Origin: Rubrivivax sp.
GTDB lineage: Bacteria; Pseudomonadota; Gammaproteobacteria; Burkholderiales; Burkholderiaceae_C
Direction of reading: 5' to 3'
Length of the DNA: 62,623 nucleotides
Assembly (NCBI GenBank): GCA_014859905.1
Contig: JACZKT010000389.1
Location: 1-62,623, forward strand
Shown: in pieces, positions 34,515-42,488 of the stretch
Layout of the letters: the number at the start of each line of letters is the position of its first letter
Position numbering within the stretch: the first letter of the stretch is position 1
Made by a program: the position numbers and the translations under genes
Notes under the pieces: generated by a model
Seen by the model: only the letters and a program-made list of their open reading frames with translations
The model's database searches: none
Told to the model about the DNA's origin: nothing

Positions 34515-36203
34515 CTAGAGTCTGTCTATTCCCTCAAACGGGTCTCTGACATGCAGGTGGCCGAGGTCGAGTCTTCCATAGTGAAACAAGTCCATCGCCT
34601 TGATGAGCTTTGGATAGGGATACTGACGTTGACTCCTGCGCATGTAATTCTTGTTGCCACTTCGCCCACCTTCCCAGTGACCGGCAAGCGCGTCTTTAAC
34701 CTCGTCCCCGATGTCGGACAACGTACAGGTCTGCTTGAAATTGTAACGAAACGAGTGAAAATCCAGTCGGGCATCGGTCAGGCTAAGGTCGTCAAGGTAA
34801 CGCCCAAACCAAGTACCAAATGCACTAGACCAAGTTTCGTTTTCATTGTCGTTTCGAAGTGACGGGAAGAGACGCTCATTACCGGCAACTCGCTGCTCAC
34901 TGACGTACGCCAGAAGGCCGCACTGAATCAGCTCTGTGTGAATCGGTACCCGTCGGAGACTGCCTGGCGTCTTGAGCTTTTGGTGAGGCGCCTGGTCGGT
35001 AAATTTGAGGCACCAACTTCCGTCGACGCGCTGAACATCCGCCACCCGAAGTTGAGCAATCTCCTCGCGTCGGGCACCCGTGAACGCGCCCATGAGCGGT
35101 AGCCAGTACGAGGCCTCCCGTGCTTGCCCACTCGGTCGATAGCCTTGCGTGTACAGCGGAGAGTTGAACAACAATTGCAGCTCATGCTCCTCGAACGGAC
35201 GCCGGTCCTCGTCGGCGCCTGTCTCACGCGCTCCAGCGAAGTCGATGCACTCGAAGGGGTTGTCCTTGAGGCGTTCAACCAGTTCGCGCTGGCCGTGCCG
35301 AAACAAGGTCCCGAGATAGCCAATCTTGTTTTCGATGGTTGCCTTCGTCACGTCGAGCTTGATGAGTTCATCCCGGTACTGGCGCGTGTGGTCCTTGCCG
35401 ATGGCCTCGACAGGAAGCGGCCCATGCAGCCCATGGAACTCAAGCACCGTCCGCTCGAACGTGGCCACGGTCCTCTTCCTGTCCTGACGCCGCCGCCAAC
35501 TTTCGTGCAACGTGAGCAGCGTGGGCAACGACCGAGGCGCAACCGGCTTTGGTGGAGGCTCGTCGGCGACTGCTCCATTCAAGGTTGCAATCAGGGTTTC
35601 GCACTGCTCGATTTCCTGACGCAACAACTCCCGCAGCAACCTACGCCGAGCATCAGACTTCGGCGGCGCATTGAGCTTGGCGGCCTTGAGCAGGAGGGGC
35701 GCGAGGAACTCCATGCCGTCATAGTCGTTCGCCACCGCCATTTCTCGATAGGTTGCGAGGTCGCGTTGTACCCAGGCCTGGAGTTCTTGACGCTGCTCAG
35801 GCGTCTTGTGCAGGGGACGTGCAATGTCAAAGTAGGTCCAAAACTCATGGGCGCGCTGCTTGAGCAGGGGCTCGACGTGCGCCAGCATCAGATACGGCGT
35901 CGTTGCCGCCGCTGACTTCGCAAGCGCGAGACCTCGCTGCACACGCGGCACCTTGGACGCCTTGAAGCGGGTGACCGTTCGCTCGAAGTCCTCCACTGCC
36001 TGAGCCAAGCGCGGGAGGGCTTCGCTCATGTCTTCCGTGTCGAGCGTCTGCCAGACCTGCTCCTTGTGGTCCGGGAAGGCCTGTTCGAGACCAGCAGGGA
36101 TTTTTCGCTTGAAGTAGTAGTGCCGGCCTCGGCGATGCAGGTACATGGGCAGTGGGTCGCCCGCAGTGCCCGAGGCCTCCGAGTCGTTGGTCTGGTGCAT
36201 CAC
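34515..36203 (-). CDS. Tyrosine recombinase with DUF6538-like N-terminus (second of tandem pair)
   Basis: A 562-residue integrase. The N-terminus MYLHRRGRHYYFKRKIPAGLEQAFPDHKEQVWQTLDT matches the DUF6538 arm-binding region, followed by a SAM-like core-binding domain near residues 235-310. Catalytic residues are visible: Arg in GAFTGARREEIAQLRV, H-x-x-R in HSFRYNFKQ, His in AGHW and a Tyr in NKNYMRRSQRQYPYP. It lies 64 bases downstream of a paralogous integrase in the same direction; together they may form a two-recombinase integration module. Confidence 0.92.
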   Translation of the reverse strand: MMHQTNDSEASGTAGDPLPMYLHRRGRHYYFKRKIPAGLEQAFPDHKEQVWQTLDTEDMSEALPRLAQAVEDFERTVTRFKASKVPRVQRGLALAKSAAATTPYLMLAHVEPLLKQRAHEFWTYFDIARPLHKTPEQRQELQAWVQRDLATYREMAVANDYDGMEFLAPLLLKAAKLNAPPKSDARRRLLRELLRQEIEQCETLIATLNGAVADEPPPKPVAPRSLPTLLTLHESWRRRQDRKRTVATFERTVLEFHGLHGPLPVEAIGKDHTRQYRDELIKLDVTKATIENKIGYLGTLFRHGQRELVERLKDNPFECIDFAGARETGADEDRRPFEEHELQLLFNSPLYTQGYRPSGQAREASYWLPLMGAFTGARREEIAQLRVADVQRVDGSWCLKFTDQAPHQKLKTPGSLRRVPIHTELIQCGLLAYVSEQRVAGNERLFPSLRNDNENETWSSAFGTWFGRYLDDLSLTDARLDFHSFRYNFKQTCTLSDIGDEVKDALAGHWEGGRSGNKNYMRRSQRQYPYPKLIKAMDLFHYGRLDLGHLHVRDPFEGIDRL

Positions 36204-36267
36204 GGGCTTATCGGCCGCTGCTGGGCGCGCTGAAGCACCACAGGCCGGCCAAGAGCGCCGTGCGGGC

Positions 36268-37887
36268 TCAGGTCAGCAAATGCTCCTCGACCCCGGCCAT
36301 GGGGTCATCGACAGCCAAGTGTGACAGACGTAGTCCGTCGTAGCGCAGCAGCCTGATGGCAGCGACCAGCTTGGTGAACGGATACTGCCTTTGTTCACGT
36401 TTCAAGTAGGTGCGTGAGGCATCCCTGCCGTTCAGCCAATGTCCCGCAAGGGCATCCCGCGTCTCTTCCTCAACGTTACAGAGCGAACACTGCTGTTTAA
36501 ACGCATACCGAAATGAGTGGTAATCGAGCCGGCTATCGGTGAGCCCGATGTCCTGGAGGTAGCGCCCGTACCATTTGCCGACCGAGTTGCTGTAGATGCC
36601 GTTTGCGTTGTCGTTGCTCAGCGTCGGGAAGACACGGTCAGCCCCGCTTGCGGCGACCCTGGCCACATAGGCGAGGAAGCCCGCTTTGACGAGTTCCTCG
36701 TGCAAGGGAACCCGACGGAAGCTGCTGGCAGTCTTGACATTCTGGTCTTCGCCGATGTCGCAGATGCGGATGGACCAGACGCCGTTGATGCGCTGAACGT
36801 CGGCCACGCGCAGCTGGCACGCCTCCTCGATGCGCGGGCCAGCGAAGGGGCCGAGCAGGGGCACCCAGTAGGCCGCGTCACTCGCCTGCCCTTTGGGACG
36901 GTATCCCTGCGTGTACAGCTTGCTGGAGAACAGCGTGTTGAGCTCGCTGACCTCATAGGCCCTGCGGTCCTTGGGCGCCCGTAGCCCCTTGGCGCCGTTG
37001 ACGAGGATGCGCTCGAAGGGGTTCGTCGCCAGGTTCTCCACGGTCTCCAACATGCCGTGACGTACGAGCGTGCTGAGGAAGCCAATCGCGTTCTCGACCG
37101 TGCCCTTGGAGAGCTGTCGCTCGATGAGGGAGTCGCGATAGGCTCGGGCATGCTGTCGCGTGATGGTTTCGACCGGCAGCGGGCCATGCAGGGCCCGGAA
37201 CTGCATGACTGCGCGCTGGACCGCGCCGACTGTGCGTGGTCTGGCCTGGTCCAACTTCCAGTGCTCGAACAGGTGCAGCATCGTCGTGCCTGGATACATC
37301 AGCCCTGGCGCGGACGGCGAGGTTATCGCCTTGGCTCGGGGCTTGGGACCTGCGGCGCTGGGCGATGGCGTTGGCGTAGCTTCTGGACGGTTCGCGACCA
37401 GCGCCAGGGGCGACCGAGGAGGGGCCTGAGGGTGCACGCTCAAGGCGTCTGGCTTCTTCCTCATGGCATGCGCCGACGACCGGTTCTCCTGGGCGGCTTC
37501 CGCCGCTTGCGCCCGGGCCGGAACCACGGGTGCTTCCACGCGCTCGGACTGGCCCGGCGGCGAGCCGCTGGTCAATGCCACGAGCTGCGGTTGGCCGTCT
37601 CGTTGGTCGGAAACCGTTCGGAGCGCAGCCTCACGTCGAAGCTGTGCGACTCTCAGGTCGAACTCTGTGATTTCGACCGCGAGCAGCGGCCTGGCCTGCT
37701 CGACGAGGTGGGTCCCAAGGGACTTCCAGACCTGCTCCCTGAACTCCGTGAACCCGTGAGCCACATCGGCCGGAATTCGGCGTTTGAAGTACAGGGCGTT
37801 GCCGCGGCGGATGAGGTACTTGGGCAGCGTGGTGGTCGACTGCTCAGCGCCGGAGATGGGACGCCGAACTGGACGCGATGAGGTCAT
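36268..37887 (-). CDS. Tyrosine recombinase with DUF6538-like N-terminus (first of tandem pair)
   Basis: A 539-residue paralogue of the downstream integrase: KYLIRRGNALYFKRRIPADVAHGFTEFREQVWKSLGT at the N-terminus, then a long Ala/Pro-rich linker (residues about 90-190). The catalytic domain has Arg in GPFAGPRIEEACQLRV, HSFRYAFKQ, AGHW and Tyr in SRTYLKREQRQYPF. Note GPRIEE versus GARREE in the partner. Its start faces the attachment-like region at 37.9-38.1 kb, as expected for an integrase next to its att site. Confidence 0.92.
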   Translation of the reverse strand: MTSSRPVRRPISGAEQSTTTLPKYLIRRGNALYFKRRIPADVAHGFTEFREQVWKSLGTHLVEQARPLLAVEITEFDLRVAQLRREAALRTVSDQRDGQPQLVALTSGSPPGQSERVEAPVVPARAQAAEAAQENRSSAHAMRKKPDALSVHPQAPPRSPLALVANRPEATPTPSPSAAGPKPRAKAITSPSAPGLMYPGTTMLHLFEHWKLDQARPRTVGAVQRAVMQFRALHGPLPVETITRQHARAYRDSLIERQLSKGTVENAIGFLSTLVRHGMLETVENLATNPFERILVNGAKGLRAPKDRRAYEVSELNTLFSSKLYTQGYRPKGQASDAAYWVPLLGPFAGPRIEEACQLRVADVQRINGVWSIRICDIGEDQNVKTASSFRRVPLHEELVKAGFLAYVARVAASGADRVFPTLSNDNANGIYSNSVGKWYGRYLQDIGLTDSRLDYHSFRYAFKQQCSLCNVEEETRDALAGHWLNGRDASRTYLKREQRQYPFTKLVAAIRLLRYDGLRLSHLAVDDPMAGVEEHLLT

Positions 37888-37978
37888 GAGGTGCTCCGCG
37901 ATGGGTTGTCACGGGCCCTTCTGCGCAGCGTTCTGCCTGCCGCCGTCGAAGGTTCGGCGGTCAAGCCGACACCCCAAC

Positions 37979-38021
37979 TGCTACACACCGACTGCTACAC
38001 AAACGGACCGACTGTGTAGCA
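37979..38021. repeat. TGCTACACA repeat cluster upstream of tandem integrases
   Basis: TGCTACACA at 37979-37987 and 37993-38001 (direct) and its reverse complement TGTGTAGCA at 38013-38021, with start-to-start spacings of 14 and 20 bases. They lie between the integrase start and the tRNA-like fragment, where integrase arm sites or excisionase/operator sites are expected. Confidence 0.55.
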
Positions 38022-38056
38022 CCGTCGCATCGCGAAGCGGGTAGCAGAAAACGAAA

Positions 38057-38113
38057 AAGCCGTTATAAGTCAATGACTTACAACGGCTTCTCAGATTGTT
38101 GGCGGAGTGGACG
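38057..38113 (-). other. tRNA 3'-end fragment plus terminator: attachment-site junction
   Basis: Read on the minus strand, CGTCCACTCCGCCA (38113-38100) is a tRNA 3' end: acceptor strand CCACTCC, discriminator G, then CCA. The discriminator G and the GGAGTGG complement suggest tRNA-Ser. Eleven bases on, AAGCCGTTGTAAGTCA and its near-perfect complement (38089-38057) form a hairpin followed by TTTTTCG, the terminator of such a tRNA. No T-arm precedes the fragment, so this is the duplicated 3' end left by integration. The P4-type element lies on the tRNA-proximal (right) side. Confidence 0.65.
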
Positions 38114-38188
38114 TCCGGGCCTTTAGGCCGTCATAGCGTCTCACTGCATCCAAGATTTCAGTCCGGACTTAGCGGGCAGCGCAAGCGA

Positions 38189-38419
38189 TCACTTCTTAAC
38201 GTCCCACGAATACCCATCAAATCCGCGTCGCATCCGGGGGTTGTAGCGGGGGTCGTCGATTTGGGCGGAGAGCCCTGTAGGGCGGACCATCCCTCCGTCG
38301 AACTGCCGACCCCCGTCATGATGCCACACAGGGCGAGTCGGGCCCCACGCCAAGCCGCCCTGTTGCCTGCTGCACTGGCGATTCTCAGGCCGCACTGCGA
38401 GGCTCCTCCTGCTCTGCGG
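38189..38419 (-). CDS. Possible small protein overlapping the integrase end
   Basis: A 76-residue frame starting inside the end of the P4-type integrase gene (ATG 38419). The C-terminal half (WGPTRPVWHHDGGRQFDGGMVRPTGLSAQIDDPRYNPRMRRGFDGYSWDVKK) has a protein-like composition. No ribosome-binding site or family is recognised. It may be real, a remnant of a displaced gene, or chance. Confidence 0.25.
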   Translation of the reverse strand, partial: PQSRRSLAVRPENRQCSRQQGGLAWGPTRPVWHHDGGRQFDGGMVRPTGLSAQIDDPRYNPRMRRGFDGYSWDVKK

Positions 38420-39668
38420 CATCCGTGACTTCAAGCTCCAGTTCACCTCCGGTATCCGAGGCTTCCTCAGCATCCGGCTGAACAACGGCGCACCACGCGG
38501 CCCAGTCTTGCATCAGCGCGCGGCGACGCTCGAAGAGGTCAGAGCGCCGGTAGGCGTTCTCGACGGCGTTCCCCACGGTGTGCGCCAACGAGAGCTCGGC
38601 CAGTTCCTTCGGGTACTGGGTCATCTCCGCCGCCCAGTCCCGGAACGTCGAGCGGAACCCGTGCACGGTCAGATCCGCACGGTTCATACGTCGCAGCACC
38701 GTCAACATGGACATGCTCGACAGCATCTTGTCTTCCCTCGCGCCAGGGAAGACAAGCACAGGGTGCAGGCCACGGAGCTTCTTCAAGATCTCCAGCGCGG
38801 CATCGACCAATGGGATGCGATGCTCCTTGCCGTTCTTCATACGCTCTGGGGGAATGATCCAGACGCGCGCCTTGAAGTCCATCTCGGCCCAGTTCGCCCC
38901 GAGCACCTCACCCGTTCGGCAGGCGGTGAGAACGGTGAGTTCCAGGGCTCGGGCCCCGATGCCCTTCTGCAGCCGCAATCCTTCGAAGAACGCCCCGGTT
39001 TCCCGATACGGCAAGGCCGGGTGATGCTTCACCTTCTTGAGCTTCGCCGGTTTCGGCAGCAGTTCTTCCAAGTGGCCATGCCACCGCGCCGGGTTCTCGC
39101 CTTCGCGATAGCCCTGCTTGGCAGCCCAAGACAAGACGCGCTCCATCCGCTCGCGGATCCGAGAGGCAGTCTCCGTCTTCGTCTTCCAGATCGGCTGCAG
39201 CACCTTCAGCACCAAAGGGGTGTCGATGCGCCGAACGTGGAGCTTCCCAAGGTGCGGCGAGACATACGTGCTCAGCGAGGTCTCCCACTGCTTCTGATGC
39301 TTCTCGTTCTTCCACGCTTCCTTGTGGCTCTTGATGTAGTCCGCCGCACAGCGGTCGAAGTCGAGATTGCTCAGTTGTTCGACCTTGTTGGCGACAACGA
39401 GCGCATTGCGCACCTCGAGCGGGTCCTTGCCTCCGGACAGACAGACCCGTGCGTCTCGCGCTTGCTCCCGCGCCTCGGCGAGGCCCACGGTATGCGTGGC
39501 TCCCAAGCCCATGTAGCGCTCTTTGCCGTCTCGCTCGTACCTGAAGATCCAGCTTTTCACCAAGGCCTTCGTGATCTGAAGGTACAGCCCTTTGCCGTCG
39601 GCGTAGCGACCCGGCTTCGAGAGCCGGGCAACCTTGAGCGCCGTCAGCTTTTCAATTCCGCCTGCCAT
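38385..39668 (-). CDS. P4-type tyrosine integrase (DUF4102/Arm DNA-binding)
   Basis: A 427-residue integrase. The N-terminal arm-binding domain reads LTALKVARLSKPGRYADGKGLYLQITK...SWIFRYERDGKERYMGLG. The catalytic domain carries Arg in LTACRTGEVLGANW, H-x-x-R in HGFRSTFRDW, a His in LAHTVGNAVENAY and the nucleophile Tyr in AYRRSD. This family typically uses tRNA 3' ends, and such an end lies 270 bases beyond its stop codon. It is the last gene of the operon that begins with the ParM-like gene at 42488. Confidence 0.95.
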   Translation of the reverse strand: MAGGIEKLTALKVARLSKPGRYADGKGLYLQITKALVKSWIFRYERDGKERYMGLGATHTVGLAEAREQARDARVCLSGGKDPLEVRNALVVANKVEQLSNLDFDRCAADYIKSHKEAWKNEKHQKQWETSLSTYVSPHLGKLHVRRIDTPLVLKVLQPIWKTKTETASRIRERMERVLSWAAKQGYREGENPARWHGHLEELLPKPAKLKKVKHHPALPYRETGAFFEGLRLQKGIGARALELTVLTACRTGEVLGANWAEMDFKARVWIIPPERMKNGKEHRIPLVDAALEILKKLRGLHPVLVFPGAREDKMLSSMSMLTVLRRMNRADLTVHGFRSTFRDWAAEMTQYPKELAELSLAHTVGNAVENAYRRSDLFERRRALMQDWAAWCAVVQPDAEEASDTGGELELEVTDAAEQEEPRSAA

Positions 39669-39719
39669 TTCGAGTGTCCTTTCATGCTGCCGGGGACAAC
39701 ATTTCCCGATCCAGTGCGT

Positions 39720-40019
39720 TCATGAAAACATCCGAAATCTCGCCTTCAACCCCCGGAAATTCGGCGCAAAAGCAGCCTCTGCGAGCACGCGCTGACGCGC
39801 GTGCAATCTCTCTCGTATCGCGTCGAACATGAGCATGGATGCCCCACAGCCGCATGCGCAGCGCTGCCACTGCCCGCCACCCAAAGTTGGCTTCGTCAAG
39901 GGCCGGCATCTGCAGCAGCGCTTCAGTCCTGGCGCACTCCGCTTGCGATCCGGTGCCGCCGCGCCTTGAGGAAGGCCGCCGGAGATCGCGGCAAGAACCT
40001 GCTGTACCGATTCACTCAC
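39720..40019 (-). CDS. Small Cys-rich hypothetical protein
   Basis: A 99-residue protein from GTG 40019, overlapping the end of the upstream 44-residue gene by 8 bases. It has a zinc-ribbon-like Cys cluster (CCRCRPLTKPTLGGGQWQRCACG, near residues 35-57). Position directly before the integrase gene suggests a role in integration or excision, but small AlpA-type excisionase motifs are not evident. Family unknown. Confidence 0.5.
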   Translation of the reverse strand: MSESVQQVLAAISGGLPQGAAAPDRKRSAPGLKRCCRCRPLTKPTLGGGQWQRCACGCGASMLMFDAIRERLHARQRVLAEAAFAPNFRGLKARFRMFS

Positions 40020-40146
40020 GCTCGATCAGCGTGTCGGCGTAGGCCATGCCGTGCTGCAGTCGGGTGAACAGCGAACGTGCCGTCTGATGAGATGGAACGG
40101 CGTAGATTTCGGCGAAGCAGATTTGGCTGATCAGTTCGTGATTCAT
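40012..40146 (-). CDS. Very small hypothetical protein (44 aa)
   Basis: ATG 40146 encodes MNHELISQICFAEIYAVPSHQ followed by TARSLFTRLQHGMAYADTLIERE, a composition typical of a real small helical protein. Its stop overlaps the GTG start of the Cys-rich gene, supporting coupled translation. Function unknown. Confidence 0.5.
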   Translation of the reverse strand: MNHELISQICFAEIYAVPSHQTARSLFTRLQHGMAYADTLIERE

Positions 40147-40273
40147 GGCTGGCGAGGCCTGAAGCCCGGTGCACGGACGACAAAACCCAGATGCTCACGC
40201 GAATGCGCCGAATGACCCAGGAAGAGAGGCACCAAAGGACGTGGCGTTTCGCAACTAGCCAGCGTGAGACGAC

Positions 40274-40825
40274 CTATCTGGCAAGGCGATCCGGGCAGAT
40301 GGATCGGTAGGCGCAGGTTCGGCACACCCCTACCGAAGCCGCGGGCGTTGGATTGATCCGGCCAGCCAAGATGGCCTCGCGCCGCCTGACCAATGCGACC
40401 ACGGCTTCTCCCGAGGCCAGCTGAACTCGATGGGGCTCGCGCGCGCCGTCCGGCATCTGGGCGACCACATAGCCGTGGTGCGCGACGACTTGCCCGGTCT
40501 TGAGCTCGAGCGCCAGCCTTTGCGCCGACAACTGGATCACATCCGACCGGAACGCGCGATTGACGTTGCGGGTCTTCAGTTCCAAGAGCACGACCAGACC
40601 CGACGGCATCCGATAAGCGCGATCCAGCCTTGTCGAGAGCCGAACCGGCTCCGATATGTCGAACCGCCTTTCCAGACAGATCAGCTCCGCATCCTTCAGG
40701 TCCGAAGGGCGACCGACCCTCTCCATGCGATCAGCCAGCACCGCGCGTCGGCGCCGCAAGGTCACGATCATCCCGAGTGCCAGGGCGAGCGTCAGTAGCA
40801 CCCATGCAGGCCAGTTTGTCGTCAC
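40274..40825 (-). CDS. Membrane-anchored Cas4/RecB-like nuclease, C-terminal part
   Basis: A 183-residue protein from GTG 40825, with GGAGA upstream and a GTGA overlap with the preceding gene. An N-terminal transmembrane helix (WPAWVLLTLALALGMIVTL) precedes a PD-(D/E)XK core: STRLDRAYRMPSG (Asp), LVVLLELKTRN (Glu-x-Lys) and QLSAQRLALEL. The C-terminal CRTCAYRSIC plus an upstream Cys in AELICLERRF match the 1+3 cysteine Fe-S arrangement of Cas4 nucleases. The typical Cas4 N-terminal motif lies in the upstream 107-residue protein, so the enzyme may be split. Confidence 0.7.
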   Translation of the reverse strand: MTTNWPAWVLLTLALALGMIVTLRRRRAVLADRMERVGRPSDLKDAELICLERRFDISEPVRLSTRLDRAYRMPSGLVVLLELKTRNVNRAFRSDVIQLSAQRLALELKTGQVVAHHGYVVAQMPDGAREPHRVQLASGEAVVALVRRREAILAGRINPTPAASVGVCRTCAYRSICPDRLAR

Positions 40826-41145
40826 CCGCTTTCTCCTGGATCTCGAGCCCGACGCCTGCACCCAGCGAGCGAGCGCAGCACAGCGAGCGCAAAGCGCACG
40901 CAGAGCCCCACGAACCACGAAGCGCGCGCGACGCGGCGGCGTCGACTCTCTCCCTCTTTCGCGGCAAGGCCATCGCGATGAAACCGTTCGTGCGCACGCA
41001 GGCCTCGCCACATTCCCCGTCGTTGCGCCGACGTCCGCCGCGTGCCGTGGCGATGTGCCAGCAACACTCTTCGCTCGCACACCCCCATTTCCGCCAGTTC
41101 GGACGCGCTGACCGCATCACGAGGTTGGTTGGCATGCTTCTTCAT
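40822..41145 (-). CDS. Cas4 N-terminal-like small protein
   Basis: A 107-residue protein with GGGGAGG five bases before ATG 41145. It reads VSASELAEMGVCERRVLLAHRHGTRRTSAQRRGMWRGLRAHERFHRDG. The Cys and the GLRAHERF segment resemble the first Cys and the G-x-x-x-H helix of Cas4-like nucleases. The C-terminus is hydrophobic then basic. It abuts the upstream gene (TAG then ATG, no gap) and overlaps the downstream nuclease gene. Confidence 0.6.
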   Translation of the reverse strand: MKKHANQPRDAVSASELAEMGVCERRVLLAHRHGTRRTSAQRRGMWRGLRAHERFHRDGLAAKEGESRRRRVARASWFVGLCVRFALAVLRSLAGCRRRARDPGESG

Positions 41146-41439
41146 CTACGCCTCCCCGACCGGCGGCGCTTCGAAGACCTGATTGGTGTGACGGGCGACC
41201 GACGGGCTGACACTCGGCTCGCTCGCCGGGCTTACCAGCGGGCCCATTGCCGCGACACCTTGCGCCGCCATCCAGTGCTGCGCGATCAACCCCTCGTACG
41301 CCAGAAACCGCAGGCGGTTCACCCGCTTCGTGCCCTTGTTGAACCGGATCAGGTCGTCGTACAGGCGCGGGTTGTCGTCACGCGTCATCTCGAACAGCAG
41401 CCGCACCGGCTCTTGGGCACGCTTCGCATCCTGAGTCAT
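41146..41439 (-). CDS. Small protein coupled to ParM-like gene
   Basis: A 97-residue protein with AAGGAGG six bases before ATG 41439, which overlaps the ParM-like stop codon. N-terminal helices (EPVRLLFEMTRDDNPRLYDDLIRFNKGTKRVNRLRFLAYEGLI) look like a small DNA-binding adaptor. The position directly after parM matches parR/stbB adaptors of plasmid segregation, so that is the inferred role. Confidence 0.6.
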   Translation of the reverse strand: MTQDAKRAQEPVRLLFEMTRDDNPRLYDDLIRFNKGTKRVNRLRFLAYEGLIAQHWMAAQGVAAMGPLVSPASEPSVSPSVARHTNQVFEAPPVGEA

Positions 41440-42488
41440 GCGCCGCCTCCTTCAGATGCCGTCATGCGCTGCCGGCTCGCAGTGGTCAGCGTCGTGTGCG
41501 CGTAGTTCGTCCCTGCGATCTGGTAGCCGCGCACATTGGCGAACACCGGCTCCTTCACCTCAAGGATCAGGTGGGTGCTGAACGCCTGCTTGACGGCCTT
41601 CTTGAACAGGAAAGCGCCGCCGCCCACCAGGATCACGTGCTGCACGTTGAAGGCGCCGCCAATGCGACGCATCATGGCCGCGACGGCGTCCTTGGCGATG
41701 ATCTCGACCATCGGCCGCATGCGCGCCGGGTTGTACTGTCGCTGGTAGACCGTGAGGGTCTTGCCATTGCGTAGCGCCCAGTCGATGCTGTCCAGGTTCG
41801 TGTAAGCCTGTCCGATCTCCTGGCTGATGTCGTCGGCGACCAGCTGCAGGATGTTCGAGACGCCGCGGTCCACGGAGTAGCTCTGCTTGTACGAGAGCTT
41901 CATGCCGCGCGCGACCAGCCAGTCGAAGGTCCGCGAGCCCGGGTCGATGACCAGGCTCTGTTCATGCTCCATCGCCTCGACCTTGTCGTGTTGCGTGGCG
42001 TAGTCGATCAGCGCGCCGTTGGGCTGCGCCATCGCGAGTGCCTTGTGCACGACCACGGTCTTGCCGCCGCCCACATCGTGGCGGCCGGTCATCAGTTTCT
42101 CGAGGGCTGCCTTCTTGGCCGCGAACGCCGCCACCGGCAGGCCGACCACAAGCAAGTCGACGGCGTCGACCTTCATCATCCGCAGCGCACCGCGTGCCAG
42201 CGCCAGGTACTGCGGCGTCTCGATGTAGTCGCCGTGGATCTCGGTGGCGCGGAAGGCATCGGCCGCCAGCATCACGTCCGGGCCGACCTCGTAGTACAGG
42301 CCGCCGATGGGAATGGCGAAGGTCTTGCGCCCTTCGCTGCCCAATGCTTTCGACGGGTCACGCGGTGTGGGGTAGGCCCTCGACGGGAAGCTGGCGCAGC
42401 GAATGTCGCTGGCACGGCCGCCACCGATGCCGGTGACGAACTTGGTGTTGCCGAATCCGACATCCACCGCTCGGACGATCAATTCCAT
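41436..42488 (-). CDS. ParM/StbA-like actin-fold protein (PRTRC protein D-like)
   Basis: A 350-residue protein from ATG 42488 with GGAG six bases upstream. Actin/Hsp70 ATPase motifs are visible: phosphate 1 VRAVDVGFGNTKFVTG near residues 5-20, phosphate 2 LVIDPGSRTFDWLVARG near 170-186, and the adenosine motif HVILVGGGAFLFKKAV near 290. It resembles ParM and the PRTRC-system protein D. It should form filaments that segregate or stabilise the element, with the downstream 97-residue protein as adaptor. Confidence 0.85.
   Translation of the reverse strand: MELIVRAVDVGFGNTKFVTGIGGGRASDIRCASFPSRAYPTPRDPSKALGSEGRKTFAIPIGGLYYEVGPDVMLAADAFRATEIHGDYIETPQYLALARGALRMMKVDAVDLLVVGLPVAAFAAKKAALEKLMTGRHDVGGGKTVVVHKALAMAQPNGALIDYATQHDKVEAMEHEQSLVIDPGSRTFDWLVARGMKLSYKQSYSVDRGVSNILQLVADDISQEIGQAYTNLDSIDWALRNGKTLTVYQRQYNPARMRPMVEIIAKDAVAAMMRRIGGAFNVQHVILVGGGAFLFKKAVKQAFSTHLILEVKEPVFANVRGYQIAGTNYAHTTLTTASRQRMTASEGGGA

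Noticed and set aside
35124-35915. 263-codon plus-strand frame
   Set aside because: Antisense of a clear tyrosine recombinase.
38100-38190. Complete tRNA gene at the att-like site
   Set aside because: Only the last 14 bases match a tRNA 3' end; no T-arm or anticodon arm precedes them.
38508-39725. 405-codon plus-strand frame
   Set aside because: Antisense of the P4-type integrase; no family resemblance.
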